A stretch of DNA of 49,130 nt from an uncultured Clostridium sp. (GTDB lineage Bacteria; Bacillota; Clostridia; Lachnospirales; Lachnospiraceae). This document shows positions 41,167-49,130 of this stretch, piece after piece (positions within the stretch are counted from its first letter, which is position 1; the number at the start of each line of letters is the position of its first letter). A model generated the notes under the pieces. The model was not told where the DNA came from, did no database searches, and was given only the letters and a program-made list of their open reading frames with translations. Where the stretch lies: positions 1 through 49,130 of the forward strand of contig NZ_URHZ01000040.1 in NCBI RefSeq assembly GCF_900547735.1, read 5' to 3'. The translations under genes and the position numbers were made by a program.

Positions 41167-42483
41167 ATGAGTCACAAAAATGGTAATTTCAGCAGTTCGC
41201 TGGGTTTTGTCCTGGCCTGCGTAGGGTCCGCGGTGGGCCTGGGTAATATATGGATGTTTCCATACCGTCTGGGCCAGTTCGGAGGAGCAGCCTTTCTGGT
41301 TCCCTATATCTTTTTCATCTGCCTGTTCGGCCTGACCGGCCTGTCGGCGGAGTTTGCCATCGGGAGAAGGGCAAAGACAGGGACGCTTGGTTCTTATGAA
41401 TATTGCTGGGCTCACAGGGGGCAGGGGAAAGTGGGGCGTCTGCTCGGCTGGATTCCGCTCCTTGGTTCTCTGGGAATTGCTATCGGATATTCAATTATTA
41501 TCGGCTGGGTGCTCCGTTCCCTGGGCGGTTCGCTGTCCGGCGCCATTCTTTCGGAGGAGTCGGCCGCATATTTTGCACAGGCTACGGGCAGCTTCGGGAG
41601 TCTGCCGTGGCATCTGGCGGTAGTACTGATTACGGTTGTGATCCTGATCACGGGCTCCGTTACGCAGATAGAGCGTGCGAACCGCGTAATGATGCCTATT
41701 TTCTTTGTCCTCTTTACCGTCCTGGCGGTCAGGGTGTTTTTCCTGCCCGGCGCATCCGCCGGCTACCGCTTTCTCTTTGTACCGAAGTGGGAGCGTCTGA
41801 GGGATGTCAATACCTGGGTTATGGCCATGGGACAGGCGTTCTTCTCCCTGTCCATCACGGGTTCGGGAATGATCGTATACGGTTCCTACCTTAATAAGAA
41901 CGCCGATATCGTGGGCGCGTCATTGCGCACGGCGATGTTTGACACGGTGGCGGCTCTTCTTGCGGCTCTGGCCATCATGCCGGCCGTATTTGCATTCGGT
42001 ATCGAACCGGGCGCCGGTCCGTCCCTGATGTTTATCACGATTCCGAAGATTTTCGCACAGATGCCGATGGGGCAGATCTTTGCCGTGATTTTCTTCCTTT
42101 CCGTGGTATTTGCAGGAATCACTTCTTTAATTAATATGTTTGAAGCGGTAATTGAAAGTATCCAACACCGGTTTGAGGTCCCGAGAAAACTCGCGGTGCT
42201 CCTGTGCGGCGTGATATGTTTTGGTGTCGGCGTATTTCTGGAAGCGGAGCCTTCCGTCGGAAGCTGGATGGATTTCATCACCATTATGGTGGTTCCGTTT
42301 GGAGCGGTGCTCGGCGCGGTTTCCATTTATTACATTCTCGGATACAAAGAAATCAGGAAAGAAATGGAGCAGGGAAGAGGGAAAAAACTGCCGTCCCTGT
42401 TTGGCAAAATTGCCTGCGGACTCTATGTCCCGCTTACGATTATCGTATTTATCCTGGGTATCATTTACAAGGGAATTGGTTGA
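41167..42483 (+). CDS. Second sodium:neurotransmitter symporter (NSS) family transporter
   Basis: This LeuT-like sodium-coupled transporter has 438 residues and about 11 membrane helices. TM1 is SAVGLGNIWMFPYRLGQFGG. GPSLMFITIPKIF and a C-terminal helix also match the family. The TM1 motif has WMFPY where the first NSS protein (152-1522) has WRFPY; this arginine, conserved in most NSS proteins for the outer gate, is Met here. The ATG at 41167 follows GAGGAGG (41153-41159); the in-frame upstream extension has no site. It is divergent from the TetR gene, probably its regulator. Substrate unknown. Confidence 0.93.
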   Translation: MSHKNGNFSSSLGFVLACVGSAVGLGNIWMFPYRLGQFGGAAFLVPYIFFICLFGLTGLSAEFAIGRRAKTGTLGSYEYCWAHRGQGKVGRLLGWIPLLGSLGIAIGYSIIIGWVLRSLGGSLSGAILSEESAAYFAQATGSFGSLPWHLAVVLITVVILITGSVTQIERANRVMMPIFFVLFTVLAVRVFFLPGASAGYRFLFVPKWERLRDVNTWVMAMGQAFFSLSITGSGMIVYGSYLNKNADIVGASLRTAMFDTVAALLAALAIMPAVFAFGIEPGAGPSLMFITIPKIFAQMPMGQIFAVIFFLSVVFAGITSLINMFEAVIESIQHRFEVPRKLAVLLCGVICFGVGVFLEAEPSVGSWMDFITIMVVPFGAVLGAVSIYYILGYKEIRKEMEQGRGKKLPSLFGKIACGLYVPLTIIVFILGIIYKGIG

Positions 42484-42770
42484 TAAAAAGGGGCTTCACG
42501 TCAATTTTTGTCGAATATTATCGGCCGAATTAGTTTGATTTTTAGGGGATCAGGACTTAAAATGAAGATATATCGAGGAAGTATTTACAAACATCCTTGT
42601 CTGTAAGTGCGCCCGCGATTGCTGGCATCGGATATCTGGAGTTTAGGACTGTATTCCCGGATTGAGGGTCTGGAATACCGGTTTGTGCAAATATTTTTTT
42701 ACAACAATGACAACAATATCCTTCGACAGCGCCACAACTGAAGACAGCATTAACAAAAGGAGAGTAGGAT

Positions 42771-42926
42771 ATGGCAAATGCGAGAGAAGAATTGATCAGT
42801 AAAATCGAAAACGCAAGGGAACGGTTGAATAGAAGCATTGACACGGAGGATGAATATAAAGTGATTTATCAGTGCAGTGTAGAGCTTGATCAGTTATTAA
42901 ATCAATATGTTGTAGCCGGTTACTAA
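42771..42926 (+). CDS. Spo0E-like sporulation phosphatase
   Basis: This small protein of 51 residues, MANAREELIS at its start, has two predicted helices and the Spo0E signature YQCSVELDQLLNQYV (S-x-E-L-D). Spo0E-type proteins remove phosphate from Spo0A and delay sporulation. Length and motif match the family. AGGAGAG lies before the ATG. The 287 bases before it hold no other convincing gene. A strong terminator follows at 42953. Spo0E-like proteins imply a sporulating host. Confidence 0.85.
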   Translation: MANAREELISKIENARERLNRSIDTEDEYKVIYQCSVELDQLLNQYVVAGY

Positions 42927-42952
42927 GTGAATTACATATGTAGAAGTACATG

Positions 42953-42992
42953 AAAAAGGGTGGTAAGATTCCCAGATCTTACCACCCTTTTT
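42953..42992 (+). terminator. Terminator between the Spo0E-like gene and mraZ
   Basis: AAAAAGGGTGGTAAGAT pairs with ATCTTACCACCCTTTTT, a perfect 17-bp stem. Confidence 0.94.
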
Positions 42993-43015
42993 CTGTATTT
43001 TTTTATAAATATTTC

Positions 43016-43044
43016 TTGCTATTTCCTTACATATGTACTAGAAT
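43016..43044 (+). promoter_or_regulatory. Promoter of the division cluster
   Basis: The -35 TTGCTA (43016-43021) and -10 TAGAAT (43039-43044) have a 17-base spacer and lie just before the MraZ boxes. Confidence 0.65.
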
Positions 43045-43052
43045 TAGAATAC

Positions 43053-43090
43053 AAAGTGGTAGAAAGTGGTGGAAAGTGGTGCCAAATGGT
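43053..43090 (+). promoter_or_regulatory. MraZ operator boxes
   Basis: AAAGTGGT occurs three times at 10-bp spacing (43053, 43063, 43073), with a fourth weaker box AAATGGT (43084-43090). MraZ proteins bind such 10-bp-spaced GTGG repeats in their own promoters, so this is the expected autoregulatory site. Confidence 0.88.
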
Positions 43091-43136
43091 ACCAGGTGGA
43101 AACGAAGTGGAGCACAATGGATGACAGGTGATTGCG

Positions 43137-43562
43137 ATGTTCATGGGTGAATACAATCATACAATCGATGCGAAGGGGAGACTGATTGTCCCCTCCAAAT
43201 TCAGGGAACAGCTTGGAGACGAATTTGTCGTGACAAAGGGTTTAGACGGCTGTCTCTTTGTGTATGATAATTCTGAGTGGAAAAACTTCGAAGAAAAGCT
43301 CCAGTCACTGCCGCTTACTAATACGAATGCCAGAAAGTTCTCACGTTTTTTCCTGGCCGGAGCTTCCGCCTGTGAGGTGGACAAGCAGGGAAGAATCCTT
43401 CTACCCGCCGTACTCAGGGAATTTGCGAACCTGGAAAAAGAAGTGGTTCTGGTGGGAGTGGGAAGCCGGATTGAGATCTGGAACAAAGCAACCTGGACCG
43501 AAAAGAACGTCTATGACGACATGGACGAAATTGCAGAGAACATGGAAGGCCTTGGAATATGA
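43137..43562 (+). CDS. mraZ: Transcription regulator MraZ
   Basis: This 141-residue regulator of the division and cell-wall cluster has two SpoVT/AbrB-like halves: FMGEYNHTIDAKGRLIVPSKFR and ACEVDKQGRILLPAVLREFA (signature blocks near 2-23 and 79-98). The ATG at 43137 is preferred over the GTG at 43128 because of family length and the site AGGTG at 43125-43129. It overlaps rsmH by 4 bases (ATGA). It represses through the boxes at 43053. Confidence 0.96.
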   Translation: MFMGEYNHTIDAKGRLIVPSKFREQLGDEFVVTKGLDGCLFVYDNSEWKNFEEKLQSLPLTNTNARKFSRFFLAGASACEVDKQGRILLPAVLREFANLEKEVVLVGVGSRIEIWNKATWTEKNVYDDMDEIAENMEGLGI

Positions 43563-44503
43563 TATTTGGACACAAATCAGTACTTTTAGATGAGACAATC
43601 GAAAGCCTTAACATAAAGCCGGACGGCATTTATGTGGACGGAACCCTGGGCGGAGGCGGACATGCATACGAAGTGTGCAGAAGACTCGGAGAGGGCGGAA
43701 GGCTTATCGGAATCGACCAGGATGCCGACGCCATAGCGGCAGCATCCGAACGTCTGAAAGAATTCGGAGATAAAGTAACAATTGTTAGAAGCAACTATGA
43801 GAATATCGAAACGGTTTTAAGAGAACTGGGCATAAAAGAAGTGGATGGGATTTACCTGGATTTAGGAGTTTCCTCCTATCAGCTTGACACGGCGGACCGG
43901 GGATTCACCTACAGGGAGGACAATGCCCCCCTCGATATGAGAATGGACCAGAGAAATACGGAGACCGCGAAAGATATTGTAAATAACTACACTGAATCAG
44001 AACTGTTCCATATCATCAGAGATTATGGGGAAGACAGATTTGCAAAAAATATTGCAAAACACATTGTCAGAGCACGACAGGAAAAAGAGATTGAAACGAC
44101 GGGAGAGCTGATCGAGATTATAAAAGCCGCAATCCCGGCCAAGGTGAGAGCCACGGGAGGCCATCCGGCCAAGCGGACCTTTCAGGCAATCCGGATAGAA
44201 CTCAACAAAGAACTGGAGGTTCTGGAGAATTCGATTGATACCATGACGGATCTTCTGGCCCCGGGGGGAAGGCTTTCCATTATCACCTTCCATTCCCTTG
44301 AGGACAGGATTGTGAAGAACCGTTTCCGGACGAATGAAAATCCGTGTACCTGCCCGCCCGACTTCCCTGTGTGTATGTGCGGAAAGAAGAGCAGGGGCCG
44401 CGTGGTGACACGTAAGCCCATCCTACCGTCAGAGGAAGAACTCTCAGAAAACAAGCGTTCCAAGAGCGCAAAACTGAGGGTGTTTGAGAAAAATAGGAGG
44501 TAA
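43559..44503 (+). CDS. rsmH: 16S rRNA (cytosine(1402)-N4)-methyltransferase RsmH
   Basis: This 314-residue SAM-dependent enzyme methylates C1402 in 16S rRNA. It shows the conserved N-terminus GHKSVLLDETIESL, the SAM loop DGTLGGGGHA, the catalytic stretch GIYLDLGVSSYQLD and HSLEDRIVKNRF near the end. It overlaps mraZ by 4 bases and lies 5 bases before ftsL. Confidence 0.97.
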   Translation: MIFGHKSVLLDETIESLNIKPDGIYVDGTLGGGGHAYEVCRRLGEGGRLIGIDQDADAIAAASERLKEFGDKVTIVRSNYENIETVLRELGIKEVDGIYLDLGVSSYQLDTADRGFTYREDNAPLDMRMDQRNTETAKDIVNNYTESELFHIIRDYGEDRFAKNIAKHIVRARQEKEIETTGELIEIIKAAIPAKVRATGGHPAKRTFQAIRIELNKELEVLENSIDTMTDLLAPGGRLSIITFHSLEDRIVKNRFRTNENPCTCPPDFPVCMCGKKSRGRVVTRKPILPSEEELSENKRSKSAKLRVFEKNRR

Positions 44504-44508
44504 AACCT

Positions 44509-44991
44509 ATGGCTGCCAGAAGAAGACATCCTGAATATGCCGGTACTTATGTAGACGGCAATACCGTGAGAAAAGTAAATAGAACTACGACGCAGACAAA
44601 GCCGGAGCGCAGGGTACAGGACGACTACAGACGCAGCCACGTTGTTAGGAGAAACAGGGAGAAAGCCCTCTATATGGACGGGCCTTATGTCTTCGCTTTG
44701 ACCGTAGCAGCGGTAATTACGCTGTTTTTGTGCATGAATTATCTGCGCATTCAGGCTTCAATCACGACGAGAATCAACAATATAGAAGCGCTGGAGCTTA
44801 AGCTTGAACATTTGAAATCCGAAAATGATGCCCTTCAGACAAGAATTGACACTTACGTTGACTTGGATCATGTATATAAAGTCGCTACAGAAGAACTTGG
44901 CATGGTATATGCCAATAAGAACCAGATTCTTTTGTATAATAAAACGGAAAGTGAGTATGTAAGGCAGTATGAGGACATCCCAAAACACTAA
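44509..44991 (+). CDS. ftsL: Cell division protein FtsL-like
   Basis: This 160-residue protein has a basic cytoplasmic part (about 1-58), one membrane helix (about 62-82) and an extracytoplasmic leucine-repeat coiled coil (about 88-125), the plan of FtsL, which links FtsB/DivIC to the septal synthase. GAGGT precedes the ATG. Its place between rsmH and a PBP gene fits. Sequence identity to FtsL is low, so naming rests on layout and context. Confidence 0.85.
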   Translation: MAARRRHPEYAGTYVDGNTVRKVNRTTTQTKPERRVQDDYRRSHVVRRNREKALYMDGPYVFALTVAAVITLFLCMNYLRIQASITTRINNIEALELKLEHLKSENDALQTRIDTYVDLDHVYKVATEELGMVYANKNQILLYNKTESEYVRQYEDIPKH

Positions 44992-47128
44992 CAACAAACA
45001 GACCTTTCGGAAATATATGCAGGAAAAGCTGGCGATTACCGTAATGGTAATTACGCTGGCTTTGTTTGCATTGGTCTTGGTGCTATATAATATTGTGAAA
45101 AGTAAAGGGGAAGACTATAACCAGATCGTTCTGAGCCACCAGGATTACGAGAGCCGGACGATCCCCTTTAAGCGCGGAAATATTGTGGACAGAAACGGAA
45201 CGTATCTGGCCATCAGTGAGAAAGTATATAACCTGATCCTGGATCCCAAGCAAATCCTGGAAAATGATGAGAGCTATGAATATCTGGAAGCGACGCTGGA
45301 CGCCTTGAACGAGTGCTTTGGCTATGACCGGGAAGAACTGCGCAAACTGATAAACGACAGGAAAGACAGCTATTACGTCATCTATGAAAAGCAGATGTCG
45401 GCGGAGCAGAAGGAGCAGTTTGAAAACCTGAAACAGGCCAGGAACGACGAGTACAGGAAGCTGGCCGCCGATGAGGGCGGTAAAAAACGAATCACCGGAG
45501 TATGGTTCGAGGATGAATATAAGAGAGTTTACCCATACAAAGATCTGGCCTGCAATGTCATCGGCTTTGCGATGAAGGACGGCAATGCCTCCGGCGGAGT
45601 GGAGCAGTTTTATAACGATGTCCTCACCGGCGTCAACGGCAGGGAATACGGTTATTTAAACGACGACTCCAACCTGGAGAGGGTGGTAAAACCGGCCAGA
45701 AACGGAGAGACTCTGGAGCTGACCATCGACACCAACATCCAGAAGATCTGCCAGAAATATATCGACGAATGGCAGGCCGGAATTGGAAGTAAGGTGGCGG
45801 CCGTCATTGTCATGGATCCCAACAATGCGGAGATCCTCGCGATGGACACCAACATCCGTTACGATTTAAACGATCCTTACAATATGGACCGTTACTATAC
45901 GCAGGAAGAACAGGCCGCCATGGATGAGAAGACAAAGGCGGATAACTGGTATAAGATGTGGAGGAACTTCTGCGTCAGCGATACCTTTGAGCCTGGTTCC
46001 CCGCAGAAAGCGTTTACCGTGGCGGGAGCCATCGAGGAGGGCGCCATCAGCGGCTATGAGACATTTGAGTGCGGCGGTATGCTCCAGCTCGACAAGTGGA
46101 AAATCCGCTGCGTTGCCAGAAGCGGCCACGGCCCTCTGACCGTTACGCAGGGACTCATGAAGTCATGTAACGTTGTCATGATGAATATCGTGCGTCTGGA
46201 AGGCAAAGAGAAATTCAGCAAATACCAGAGTATTTTCGGCTTTGGTTCCAAAACGGGAATTGACCTTCCGGGAGAAGCCGATACGGCGGGTCTTGTATAC
46301 AGGGCGGATAAGATGGGTCCCGTCGATCTTGCGACAAACGCCTTCGGACAGAACTACAACTGTACGATGATTCAGATGGCGGCCGCATACAGCTCCCTGA
46401 TTAACGGCGGTTCCTACTATGAACCGCATGTGGTCAGAAGAGTCTTGAACGACCAGGGCGCCGTAGTGCAGAAGAGCAGCCCGAAGCTGGTCCGCGAGAC
46501 CGTATCCGAGAGCACGTCGAGATTTATCAACGACGCGCTTTACCAGACCGTTTCCGGTGTGGGCGGTACGGCGGGAGCCGCTGCGGTTGCCGGATACCAG
46601 GTGGCCGGTAAGACGGGTACGGCCCAGAAACAGCCGCGTGAAGAGAAAAATTACCTTGTATCCTTTATCGGTTATGCTCCTGCCTATGATCCCCAGGTTC
46701 TTGTTTACGTCGTGCTTGACACGCCGAACCTGCCGGGAGAGGAACAGGCGCATTCCAAGTTTGCCAGTGAAATTTCAAGTAAAATAATGGCGGAAATACT
46801 TCCCTATATGAACGTATTCCCGGATACCGATACGGGAATTCCGGAGGATGAGGGTCTGGCAGGAAGAGAAGAGGGGATCACAAGCGGAGAAACCTCAGAA
46901 ACCCAGGGAGAGACCGGTGAAAGCGGAGAGAGTACGGCTCCGGCGGAAACATGGCCGTCCTTTGATGACGAATTTATTGATTCCGGAGAGGAAGACTATA
47001 ATTATCCGGACAGAATGCCGGGAGGAACGGGCGCACCGCCTGAAAGCTCCGGCGGCGATATGACGGAACCGCCGGGCAGCACCGAGGCGCCGCCCGAGAG
47101 CAGCCAGGCTCCCAGCCCGCCGGCTTAA
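44969..47128 (+). CDS. Class B penicillin-binding protein with long acidic tail
   Basis: This transpeptidase of 719 residues crosslinks peptidoglycan, probably at the septum. It has a membrane helix (about 22-43), a dimerisation domain, and the catalytic motifs S-x-x-K at Ser344-Lys347 (EPGSPQKAFT), SCN at 399-401 and KTG at 548-550 (AGKTGTAQ). The catalytic serine motif is SPQK where STFK is more usual. A disordered Glu/Ser/Gly/Pro-rich tail of about 100 residues (618-719) replaces the PASTA domains seen in some homologues. The ATG at 44969 overlaps ftsL by 23 bases; Met17 is an alternative. FtsI/PBP2B or SpoVD type. Confidence 0.9.
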   Translation: MRTSQNTNNKQTFRKYMQEKLAITVMVITLALFALVLVLYNIVKSKGEDYNQIVLSHQDYESRTIPFKRGNIVDRNGTYLAISEKVYNLILDPKQILENDESYEYLEATLDALNECFGYDREELRKLINDRKDSYYVIYEKQMSAEQKEQFENLKQARNDEYRKLAADEGGKKRITGVWFEDEYKRVYPYKDLACNVIGFAMKDGNASGGVEQFYNDVLTGVNGREYGYLNDDSNLERVVKPARNGETLELTIDTNIQKICQKYIDEWQAGIGSKVAAVIVMDPNNAEILAMDTNIRYDLNDPYNMDRYYTQEEQAAMDEKTKADNWYKMWRNFCVSDTFEPGSPQKAFTVAGAIEEGAISGYETFECGGMLQLDKWKIRCVARSGHGPLTVTQGLMKSCNVVMMNIVRLEGKEKFSKYQSIFGFGSKTGIDLPGEADTAGLVYRADKMGPVDLATNAFGQNYNCTMIQMAAAYSSLINGGSYYEPHVVRRVLNDQGAVVQKSSPKLVRETVSESTSRFINDALYQTVSGVGGTAGAAAVAGYQVAGKTGTAQKQPREEKNYLVSFIGYAPAYDPQVLVYVVLDTPNLPGEEQAHSKFASEISSKIMAEILPYMNVFPDTDTGIPEDEGLAGREEGITSGETSETQGETGESGESTAPAETWPSFDDEFIDSGEEDYNYPDRMPGGTGAPPESSGGDMTEPPGSTEAPPESSQAPSPPA

Positions 47129-47239
47129 GGCCCTTAAAAAGGGCCGGCTACAGGCAGGGAAAAACAGCCTGGACCAATGTTAAAGAATAAAATTCTGATT
47201 TTTTAATATACTGTACCAACGAAAGCATAAAGGTACCGC

Positions 47240-48982
47240 ATGAACAGAAATCAGACACATCACAGAGGAAGAATAGCGTTCGTATGCATCATGTTATGCC
47301 TGTGCATGGCAGGACTGACCGGAAGGCTGTTCTTCCTTATGATCTATAAAGCGGACTATTACAGCCAGATGGCGGAGGATCTGCATCAGAGGGAGAGGAC
47401 GATCAAGGCTGCCAGAGGACGGATTCTGGACCGGAACGGAGTGGTGATCGCCGACAACAGGACGGTATGTACGATATCGGTGGTGCACAACCAGATCAAA
47501 GATCCGGAAAATGTCATACGGGTGCTTTCCGACGAACTTGAAGTGCCGGAAGACACGGTCAGAAAAAAAGTGGAGAAATACTCGGCGCGTGAGATTATAA
47601 AGACCAATGTGGATAAAGCGGAGGGAGACAAGATCCGCGCCCAGGGACTTGCCGGGGTAAAGGTAGACGAGGATTATAAGCGGTATTATCCTTATGACAG
47701 CCTGGCCTCCAGGGTACTGGGATTTACCGGCGGAGACAACCAGGGAATCATCGGGCTGGAAGTCCAGTATGAGAAATACTTAAAGGGTCAGGACGGAAAA
47801 ATCCTGACGCTTTCCAATGCGGCGGGAGTGGAGATTGAGAATGCGGCGGAGGACCGGATCGAGCCGGTGGCGGGCAACGACCTTGTCGTCACTCTCGACG
47901 TCAATATCCAGAAGTTCGCCGAGCAGGCAGCCTATCAGGTCATGGAGAAAAAGCAGGCGAACAGCGTGTCGGTGGTTGTCATGAACCCGAAAAACGGTGA
48001 AATTCTCGCCATGGTAAACGTACCCGAATTCAACCTGAATGAGCCGTTTACCCTGATCCCGGGAATCGCGGCCGACGGTAACGGAAAAAGTTCCCAGGAT
48101 CTGCTGAACCAGATGTGGAGAAACAAGTGCATCAATGATACGTATGAACCCGGCTCCACGTTCAAGATTGTGACCGCTGCGGCGGGACTTGAAGCCGGAG
48201 CTGTAAGGCTGACCGATCAGTTCTCCTGCCCGGGTTTCCGCGTGGTGGAGGACCGAAAAATCAGGTGCCATAAAGTGGGAGGCCATGGAGGCGAGACATT
48301 CCTGCAGGGAATGATGAACTCCTGCAATCCCGTCCTCATCGACGTAGGGCAGAGACTGGGCGTGGATAATTATTATAAATACTTCTCTCAGTTCGGCCTG
48401 CTCGGAAAGACGGGAATCGACCTGCCCGGCGAGGCGGCCACAATCATGCATAAGAAAGAGAACATGGGCCTTGTGGAACTGGCCACCGTCTCTTTCGGCC
48501 AGTCGTTCCAGATCACGCCGCTCCAGCTTATCACGACGGCATCGTCCATCATCAACGGAGGAAACAGGGTAACGCCCCATCTGGCCGTAAAATCGGTCAG
48601 CCCCCAGACCGGCTCGGTGCACAATTTTGATTTCCCCTTAGGTGACAGAATCCTGTCCGAGGAGACCAGCGGCACAATGCGCTACATCCTGGAACAGGTC
48701 GTGTCCGAGGGCAGCGGTAAAAACGCCAAAATCGAGGGATACCGGATCGGAGGAAAGACGGCGACCTCCGAGAAACTTCCAAGAAGTCTGAAAAAATACA
48801 TTTCCTCCTTCGTAGGTTTTGCCCCGGCCGACGATCCTCAGGTAATCGCCCTGATCACGATCGACGAGCCGGAGGGAGTATACTACGGAGGCACGATAGC
48901 GGCCCCGGTTGTGGGGAGCATATTCGAGAACATCCTTCCGTATCTGGGGATTCCAAAGACGGAGGCGGAGTCAGAGGAATGA
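47240..48982 (+). CDS. Class B penicillin-binding protein with a KTA motif
   Basis: This is the second transpeptidase of the cluster (580 residues). It has a membrane helix (about 12-35), the dimerisation domain starting RGRILDRNGVVIA, the S-x-x-K motif Ser306-Lys309 (EPGSTFKIVT) and SCN at 361-363. The third motif reads KTA (506-508, GGKTATSE) in place of KTG. It lacks the long tail of the preceding PBP. AAAGG lies about 10 bases before the ATG. The 111 bases before it contain a GGCCCTT/AAGGGCC hairpin (47129-47145) without a T run. Its stop lies in the left arm of the palindromic repeat. SpoVD/PBP2B-type role inferred. Confidence 0.9.
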   Translation: MNRNQTHHRGRIAFVCIMLCLCMAGLTGRLFFLMIYKADYYSQMAEDLHQRERTIKAARGRILDRNGVVIADNRTVCTISVVHNQIKDPENVIRVLSDELEVPEDTVRKKVEKYSAREIIKTNVDKAEGDKIRAQGLAGVKVDEDYKRYYPYDSLASRVLGFTGGDNQGIIGLEVQYEKYLKGQDGKILTLSNAAGVEIENAAEDRIEPVAGNDLVVTLDVNIQKFAEQAAYQVMEKKQANSVSVVVMNPKNGEILAMVNVPEFNLNEPFTLIPGIAADGNGKSSQDLLNQMWRNKCINDTYEPGSTFKIVTAAAGLEAGAVRLTDQFSCPGFRVVEDRKIRCHKVGGHGGETFLQGMMNSCNPVLIDVGQRLGVDNYYKYFSQFGLLGKTGIDLPGEAATIMHKKENMGLVELATVSFGQSFQITPLQLITTASSIINGGNRVTPHLAVKSVSPQTGSVHNFDFPLGDRILSEETSGTMRYILEQVVSEGSGKNAKIEGYRIGGKTATSEKLPRSLKKYISSFVGFAPADDPQVIALITIDEPEGVYYGGTIAAPVVGSIFENILPYLGIPKTEAESEE

Positions 48983-49130
48983 GAACGCCGCCGGGACGGC
49001 CGGGGGTCGGGATGGTGAGAGGGAGGTTATGAGTCTTCAGTCCCGGTTTAAGGGTTGTCGCGGGTGGGGAATCCGGGAGAAAAAATTCCTACGGGGACTC
49101 GCTCCCGCTTGTGGAGCGCACAGCGGATGC
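48973..49130. repeat. Long palindromic repeat after the last PBP gene, cut by the window edge
   Basis: The left arm GAGGAATGAGAACGCCGCCGGG matches the one at 16843. GTCTTCAGTCCC lies at 49033-49044. The interior (TTCCTACGGGGACTCGCT, then a run ending GCACAGCGGATGC) matches the 35.5 kb units. The right half lies beyond the window. The PBP stop codon (48980-48982) is within the shared left arm. Confidence 0.8.

Overview
The window reads as chromosomal DNA of a spore-forming, anaerobic member of the Clostridia, most likely Lachnospiraceae. This rests on gene content: an rnfCDGEAB operon, a mraZ-rsmH-ftsL-PBP division cluster preceded by a Spo0E-like phosphatase gene, many lipoprotein ABC importers, strong AGGAGG ribosome sites, and near-consensus TTGACA/TATAAT promoters with 17-base spacers. 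The species cannot be named from this alone. No rRNA, tRNA, CRISPR array or complete insertion sequence was seen.

Layout. 1-1.6 kb: a sodium-coupled NSS transporter gene with its own promoter and terminator. 1.77-11.4 kb: one long operon (MalY-like lyase, ornithine cyclodeaminase-like protein, peptide-binding lipoprotein, creatininase-family amidohydrolase, DppBCDF-type importer, C39-like cysteine peptidase). It looks like an uptake-and-breakdown system for an amide- or peptide-like compound whose substrate is unknown. 11.5-16.8 kb: the Rnf ion-pumping ferredoxin:NAD+ oxidoreductase. 17.2-24.2 kb: small units (DinB-like protein, unknown protein, two FMN-binding-domain proteins, MerR/TipAS regulator, alanine racemase, small membrane protein). 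24.2-32.8 kb: a sialic-acid-type locus (nanE, ROK kinase, nanA, a sugar ABC importer) followed by a 2-hydroxyacid dehydrogenase and a LarA-type racemase homologue. 32.9-35.4 kb: TetR regulator with a GyrI-like protein, then ychF. 36.2-38.1 kb: a GntR-controlled ABC exporter. 38.2-39.9 kb: a DtxR/MntR-type regulator with a manganese-type CDF exporter. 40-42.5 kb: a TetR regulator divergent from a second NSS transporter. 42.8-49 kb: the Spo0E-like gene and the division/cell-wall cluster with two class B penicillin-binding proteins.

The most unusual content is between genes. One family of small mobile elements (48-161 bp) has GTTACTRTTCAC ends and 8-bp target duplications. Five copies are recognised; one has inserted one codon before the stop of nanA and given the gene a new C-terminus. 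A second family consists of long nested palindromes carrying the pair GTCTTCAGTCC / GGACTGAAGAC. It occurs after rnfB, after the last PBP gene, at the left window edge, and as a 2.5-copy tandem array of about 281 bp between ychF and the ABC exporter.

Several regulators can be tied to operators by sequence: paired 15-bp palindromes in the TetR/GyrI-like promoter, a perfect 53-bp palindrome before the GntR gene, TGAG-AAATTT-CTCA sites around the MntR-like promoter, a palindrome over the -10 of the second TetR gene, and four 10-bp-spaced boxes before mraZ.
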